Of a stretch of 64,000 nucleotides of DNA, positions 60,086 through 64,000 are shown one piece after another. The stretch's first letter is position 1. Each line of letters starts with the position of its first letter. Location: contig JAEWGT010000011.1 in assembly GCA_023388175.1 (NCBI GenBank), forward strand, positions 186,001 through 250,000, written 5' to 3'. Below the pieces are notes generated by a model. It worked only from the letters and a program-made list of their open reading frames with translations, had not been told where the DNA came from and made no database searches. The DNA is from Pseudomonadota bacterium. Lineage in GTDB: Bacteria; Pseudomonadota; Alphaproteobacteria; Rhizobiales; Devosiaceae. Both the position numbers and the translations under genes were made by a program.

Positions 60086-61402
60086 ATGGCTAAGGTTGCG
60101 ATTATTGTGAAAATAATATCGAGGGAACTTTTATTGAAAAAACTGAATATGATTATTCTACATTCGGTTTTTTTTGCATTTCTGATGGCTCTTTATGGCT
60201 ATTATCTAGCTCCGATGTGGGTATATGCAGGGTTTGTCGCAGATCCTAGTGTCATCAAAATAGCAATCGCCGCTTGCGCGATCATCTGTTTCGTTATTGC
60301 AACGCCGGTTGCGGCTGGAATTCGGGCTTTTTTCCTGAACTTTGCCCTCTCGGTTTATTTTATCCCCGCGATGGTGATTTACGCCTATGCGAACAAGCCG
60401 ACATTCGCGGCCTTTGTGATATGGGTGGGTTTTGCCGTCATGTACGTTGCATCCTACGTCCCCATTCCCAAGATGTGGAGCTTTAGCATCGAACCTAGGC
60501 TATTGATGCCACTGCTGCTTTTGGCGACCGCCAGCCTCATCGGAGCCTATTATGTGCTCGGCGGGTTTGGCACTTTCAGCTTGAACTTGGCGAATGTTTA
60601 TGAATTCAGGCGCGAAGCCGCTGCGGCCTTGCCGGGAATTTTTGGGTACTTGTTGTCGATATTTGTTAAAATATTGATTCCTTTTGGGCTGGTCATCGCC
60701 ATTGCAGAGAAAAAGCACCTAGCATCAATACTGTTTTTTTTGTCATTTATTATTCTATTTGGGATAACGCATCACAAGTATATTCTATTTACTCCATTTG
60801 TTATTACTGTTACATATTTATATGTTAGAAAATTTCCAGATTATAAATATACATTATTCGCACTAATTGCAGCTCTTTTCATTAGCGTTGTTGACTTGAT
60901 TTTTACAAAATACTTCCCGGATGGAATGTGGGGGTGGTATGGCTCTCTGTTCACTAGGCGTTCACTCATGCTTCCGCCGCTGATCAACTACTATTATATC
61001 GATTTTTTCTCCAATAATCCCTTCTATTATTGGGCAACATCAAGAATAACATTTGGTTTGATTGAAAATCCCTATGAACTTGCTGCGCCTTTTCTAATTG
61101 GCGACGTCTATTTTGGAAATTCTATAACAAGTGCCAATGTGGGCTTCATCGGGTCTGGTTTCGCACAGGCGGGCATTATCGGCGTTATTCTTTACTCCGC
61201 CGGAGTTGGCCTGGTTTTTTCCTTCTTGGAAACCTATGGCCGTGATCTGGGGCAACCTTTCGTCGTGGCCATCACTGTTTCCCAGGTTTTCTCGTTGATC
61301 GGTTCGTCGGATCTGCTGACCATGTTTCTCACACATGGCCTGCTGGTATCGCTGATATTGTTCGCCGTGGTCCGAACCCCGCGTTCGACAAGGCGGGGCT
61401 GA
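60086..61402 (+). CDS. Wzy-like O-antigen/polysaccharide polymerase
   Basis: A 438-residue membrane protein with 11-12 helices and a large periplasmic loop near residues 290-340 (YYIDFFSNNPFYYWATSRIT), the usual plan of Wzy. It shares little sequence with known families, as is normal for Wzy. The gene is clearly AT-rich compared with its neighbours (for example ATTCTATTTACTCCATTTGT) and uses AT-ending codons, a sign of horizontal acquisition. The start is uncertain: ATG 60086 has no good ribosome-binding site, while TTG 60134 has GAGGG upstream. The 65-bp gap before it contains only a 15-codon frame. Confidence 0.75.
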   Translation: MAKVAIIVKIISRELLLKKLNMIILHSVFFAFLMALYGYYLAPMWVYAGFVADPSVIKIAIAACAIICFVIATPVAAGIRAFFLNFALSVYFIPAMVIYAYANKPTFAAFVIWVGFAVMYVASYVPIPKMWSFSIEPRLLMPLLLLATASLIGAYYVLGGFGTFSLNLANVYEFRREAAAALPGIFGYLLSIFVKILIPFGLVIAIAEKKHLASILFFLSFIILFGITHHKYILFTPFVITVTYLYVRKFPDYKYTLFALIAALFISVVDLIFTKYFPDGMWGWYGSLFTRRSLMLPPLINYYYIDFFSNNPFYYWATSRITFGLIENPYELAAPFLIGDVYFGNSITSANVGFIGSGFAQAGIIGVILYSAGVGLVFSFLETYGRDLGQPFVVAITVSQVFSLIGSSDLLTMFLTHGLLVSLILFAVVRTPRSTRRG

Positions 61403-61448
61403 TCAGGTGGAACGCGGCGCGGGCCAGTCAGCGGCTAGGAAAGCGAGC

Positions 61449-62561
61449 ATGATGCGCGTCGTCCATCTCACCTCCGCCCATCCCCGCTATGACACACGCA
61501 TCTTTTTGAAGATGTGCCGTAGCCTTGCGGCGGCCGGTTATGACACATTTCTCGTCGTGGCGGATGGGCTTGGAGATGAGCGCCGGGAGGAGGTTCAAAT
61601 CCTCGACGCCGGCAAGTCGCGTCAGAGGCTCAGCCGCATGCTGGCGGCGACCAGGCGTGTGGCCGATCGCGGCCTCGCGCTCGACGCGGACCTTTATCAT
61701 ATCCACGACCCCGAGCTCTTGCCGGTGGCGCTGCGTCTCAAGCGCCAGGGGAAGCAGGTCATTTTCGACGCGCACGAGGATTTGCCGCGTCAGATCCTGT
61801 CGAAGTTTTACCTGCATCCCGTGGTGCGTCACCCGATTGCGGCGGTCATGGCGGGTTTTGAACGCTTCGCCTGCCGCCGGCTCGACGCGGTAGTGGGGGC
61901 GACGCCCATCATAACGGAGAAATTCGTCGCGATGGGCGTTCCGGCGTCCAACGTCAACAATTATCCGATATTGGGGGAACTGGAGAGTGAGACTGTCGCG
62001 GGCCCAAAGGAGCGGGAGGTCTGCTATGTTGGGGGGATCGTTTCCACCCGGGGCATTCGGGAGATTGTTCAAGCGGTCGGTTTGTCGCATTCGGACGTTC
62101 GCCTGACTCTGGCCGGCACGTTTGTCGAACCCGACGTTCAAAACGAAGTGGAGCGGATGGCCGGATGGCCACGCGTCGACGCGCTTGGCTTTTTGTCCAG
62201 GGACGGCGTGCGGGACGTGCTGGCACGCTCGATGGCGGGGCTGGTGACCCTGCACCCCACGGCCGCTTTTCTGGATTCTCTTCCCATCAAGATGTTCGAA
62301 TACATGTCGGCGGGCCTGCCTGTTATCGCCTCCAACTTTCCGCTCTGGCGCGAGATTATCGAAGGCAATCAATGCGGTATTTGCGTCGATCCGATGAACC
62401 CCGCGGCCATTGCCGCTGCGATCGACCAGCTAGCGGGCAATCCTGAATTGGCCAAGCAGATGGGCGAGAAAGGCCGCCGGGCGGTGTACGACCGCTACAA
62501 TTGGGGCCAGGAGGAGAAAAATCTTCTTAGGCTTTATGGCAGCCTGCTGACGCCGTTTTGA
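61449..62561 (+). CDS. Glycosyltransferase family 4
   Basis: A 370-residue GT-B glycosyltransferase. The N-terminal domain opens MRVVHLTSAHPRYDTRIFLK and contains DADLYHIHDPELLPVAL; the C-terminal donor domain has IKMFEYMSAGLPVIASNFP with the conserved glutamate. It probably transfers one residue of the repeat unit from a UDP-sugar in the cytoplasm. The ATG at 61449 has AGGAAAG seven nt upstream; the frame from 61407 has no such site. Sugar specificity is not readable. Confidence 0.88.
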   Translation: MMRVVHLTSAHPRYDTRIFLKMCRSLAAAGYDTFLVVADGLGDERREEVQILDAGKSRQRLSRMLAATRRVADRGLALDADLYHIHDPELLPVALRLKRQGKQVIFDAHEDLPRQILSKFYLHPVVRHPIAAVMAGFERFACRRLDAVVGATPIITEKFVAMGVPASNVNNYPILGELESETVAGPKEREVCYVGGIVSTRGIREIVQAVGLSHSDVRLTLAGTFVEPDVQNEVERMAGWPRVDALGFLSRDGVRDVLARSMAGLVTLHPTAAFLDSLPIKMFEYMSAGLPVIASNFPLWREIIEGNQCGICVDPMNPAAIAAAIDQLAGNPELAKQMGEKGRRAVYDRYNWGQEEKNLLRLYGSLLTPF

Positions 62562-62673
62562 CTGGGTCTTGGCGCAACGGATCGCCGAAATTCTCACCGC
62601 CTGATCTGAGCCGGTGTGGACAACGCCAAACCGATCGGCTACCGCCGGAACGACACAAAGGGAAAATCGTTGC

Positions 62674-63642
62674 ATGACCGCTATAGCGCATGTCGGGCAC
62701 GGCTATTGGGGCCGCAATCTGGCCCGCAATTTCTTTGAGTTGGGCCATTTGGCGGCCATCGTCGATCCCGACCCCAAGGCCGCCCGGAGCGCGGCCGAAG
62801 CCTATGGTGTAAAAGCGGCCTCCTTTGAGGACGTCATAGCCGATCCCACGATCGACGCCGTCTCGCTGGCCTCTCCCGCTAGGCTGCATTTCACGCAGGC
62901 CAAGGCGGCTGTCGAAGCCGGCAAGCATGTCTATGTCGAAAAGCCGCTGGCGCTCGACGTCAGGGAGGCGGAGGTGCTCTGCGCCCTGGCTGAAGCGCGC
63001 GGGCGTGTGCTGATGGTGGGGCATCTGCTGCAATATCATCCCATCTATGTCGCCTTGCGCCGCAAGGTGGAAAAGGGGGCTTTGGGCCGCATCCTCTACG
63101 TCTATTCCAATCGCTTGTCCTTGGGTAAATTCCGCACCGAGGAAAATGTCCTCTGGTCCTTCGCTCCGCACGATATTTCCATGATCCTGGGTCTGGTGGG
63201 CGAGGAGCCCGACGGTGTCACCGCGCAGGGCACAGTGGCCTTCACGCCTGGCGTCGCCGATCTGGTGACCGCACAGATGTCGTTCCCCGGCGGCGCGCGT
63301 GCTCACGTCCTAGTGTCCTGGATGCATCCGTTCAAGGAACAGTCCCTGGTTGTGATCGGCGACAAGGCCATGGCGGTCTTCGAGGACAGCCATCCCGAAT
63401 GGGAGCAGAAATTGGTGATCTATCCGCATCGTATCGACCGCAGTGGACTGGTGCCCCTACCGGTCAAGGCCGAGAGCGAGCGCGTTGTCGTCGAGAAGGG
63501 GGAGCCGCTCAAGGCCGAATGCAGGCATTTCGTCGCCGCGATCGAGAACGGCACCGCGCCCATTACCGATGCCCGCGAAGGGCTGGCCGTGCTCAAGGTT
63601 CTGGACGCGGCCGAGCGCGCCTTGCAAGGAGATGTAGCATGA
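62674..63642 (+). CDS. WbpB-like Gfo/Idh/MocA oxidoreductase
   Basis: A 322-residue NAD-dependent oxidoreductase. The cofactor motif is IAHVGHGYWGRNLARNF and the catalytic-site motif is AGKHVYVEKPLALD. WbpB/WlbA-type enzymes oxidise C3 of UDP-GlcNAcA; the direct overlap with the WbpD-like gene and the presence of WbpE- and WbpA-like genes support this. The ATG at 62674 has AAAGGGAAAA upstream. The preceding 112-bp gap shows nothing recognisable. Its stop overlaps the next start by 4 nt. Confidence 0.87.
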   Translation: MTAIAHVGHGYWGRNLARNFFELGHLAAIVDPDPKAARSAAEAYGVKAASFEDVIADPTIDAVSLASPARLHFTQAKAAVEAGKHVYVEKPLALDVREAEVLCALAEARGRVLMVGHLLQYHPIYVALRRKVEKGALGRILYVYSNRLSLGKFRTEENVLWSFAPHDISMILGLVGEEPDGVTAQGTVAFTPGVADLVTAQMSFPGGARAHVLVSWMHPFKEQSLVVIGDKAMAVFEDSHPEWEQKLVIYPHRIDRSGLVPLPVKAESERVVVEKGEPLKAECRHFVAAIENGTAPITDAREGLAVLKVLDAAERALQGDVA

Positions 63643-64000
63643 GCAAGGAAGCTTCCCCCTTCATTCATGAAAGCGCCTATGTCGACAATGACGTCGAGTT
63701 GGGCGCCGGTACCAAGATCTGGCATTTCAGCCATATCCTGCCGCGAACCCGGATCGGGCGGAACGTTTCGGTGGGCCAGAATGTGGTGGTCGGCCCGGAC
63801 GTCACTGTCGGCGACAATTGCAAGATCCAGAACAATGTCTCGCTCTATAAGGGGGTGATTCTGGAACAGGGCGTTTTTTGCGGCCCCTCCTGCGTCTTCA
63901 CCAATGTCCTCAACCCGCGTGCCGAGGTGGAGCGCAAGGATAAGTTCCGCCAGACCTTGGTGCGGCGCGGAGCCACGATCGGCGCCAACGCCACCATCGT
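63639..64000 (+). CDS. WbpD-like N-acetyltransferase (3' end cut off)
   Basis: The frame from the ATG at 63639 is open to the right edge, 120 residues. It is a left-handed beta-helix (hexapeptide repeat) acetyltransferase: YVDNDVELGAGTKIWHFSHI, then VSVGQNVVVGPDVTVGDNCK and NNVSLYKGVILEQGVFCGPS. This segment is typical of WbpD/WlbB enzymes that acetylate the 3-amino group of UDP-GlcNAc3NA with acetyl-CoA. It overlaps the WbpB-like gene by 4 nt. The cut removes the C-terminal part, which ends about 70 residues further in the family. Confidence 0.85.
   Translation, partial: MSKEASPFIHESAYVDNDVELGAGTKIWHFSHILPRTRIGRNVSVGQNVVVGPDVTVGDNCKIQNNVSLYKGVILEQGVFCGPSCVFTNVLNPRAEVERKDKFRQTLVRRGATIGANATI

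Noticed and set aside
1..64000. CRISPR arrays, riboswitches, intact insertion sequences, integrase genes
   Set aside because: No regularly spaced repeats, no recognisable riboswitch core and no transposase or integrase motif were seen on either strand.

Overview
The window looks like chromosomal DNA of a high-GC alphaproteobacterium of the order Hyphomicrobiales, most likely a Devosia-like genus. The grounds are a CcrM-type cell-cycle methyltransferase, CtrA-like TTAA-N7-TAAC boxes, an alphaproteobacterial GTTC-N7-GTTC SOS box, the gene order ETF-QO / TPR protein / ispE / octaprenyl diphosphate synthase / methyltransferase / S49 peptidase / glyQ...glyS, and a TIGR02301-type protein. The genus is an inference, because no rRNA is present.

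Positions 1-13 kb hold housekeeping and stress genes: ccrM (cut by the window edge), rnhB, a DUF4180 protein, an exported protein, a HAD phosphatase, a PA0069-type radical SAM protein behind a perfect SOS box, a DHA2 drug-efflux-type MFS protein, a membrane diguanylate cyclase, and a small quinone-detoxification-like operon (VOC dioxygenase-like protein, glutathionyl-hydroquinone reductase, and a 34-codon remnant of a carboxylesterase). These are followed by moaB, an MFS transporter and a family-4-like uracil-DNA glycosylase. Positions 12.4-31.4 kb form a conserved core: ETF-QO, TPR protein, ispE, octaprenyl diphosphate synthase, an N6-adenine-type methyltransferase, S49 peptidase, glyQ, rnk, lemA, a DUF2207 protein, glyS, a DUF808 protein, rnhA, ispH and a PPDK-like protein with a degenerate ATP-grasp part. 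Isoprenoid synthesis (ispE, ispH, octaprenyl chain) and the quinone acceptor of ETF-QO are thus near each other.

Positions 31.4-50.6 kb carry a TagO/VasI-like exported protein, a SleB-type wall hydrolase, an HD hydrolase, YgfZ, a dihydroorotase, a soluble two-PAS chemoreceptor, several small alphaproteobacterial proteins, a NUDIX hydrolase, a YedK/HMCES protein, a hemerythrin protein, a D-2-hydroxyglutarate-dehydrogenase-like flavoprotein, a histidine phosphatase, aroC, an MBL hydrolase, bioY, and the bacterial end-joining pair ku-ligD.

Positions 50.7-52.0 kb are a boundary zone: tRNA-Pro(CGG), tRNA-Gln(TTG), a wrecked FtsH-like (M41) gene and a long imperfect inverted repeat. From 52.0 kb to the right edge all genes point the same way and form a surface-polysaccharide cluster. 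Four of them (WbpE-, WbpA-, WbpB- and WbpD-like) together would make UDP-2,3-diacetamido-2,3-dideoxyglucuronic acid. Between these lie a Wzx-type flippase, an AT-rich Wzy-like polymerase, a glycosyltransferase, and a tightly coupled block of an FAD-type protein, a methyltransferase, a FemAB-like acyltransferase and a polysaccharide-deacetylase-like protein whose combined role is not obvious. I found no CRISPR array, no intact insertion sequence and no recognisable riboswitch.
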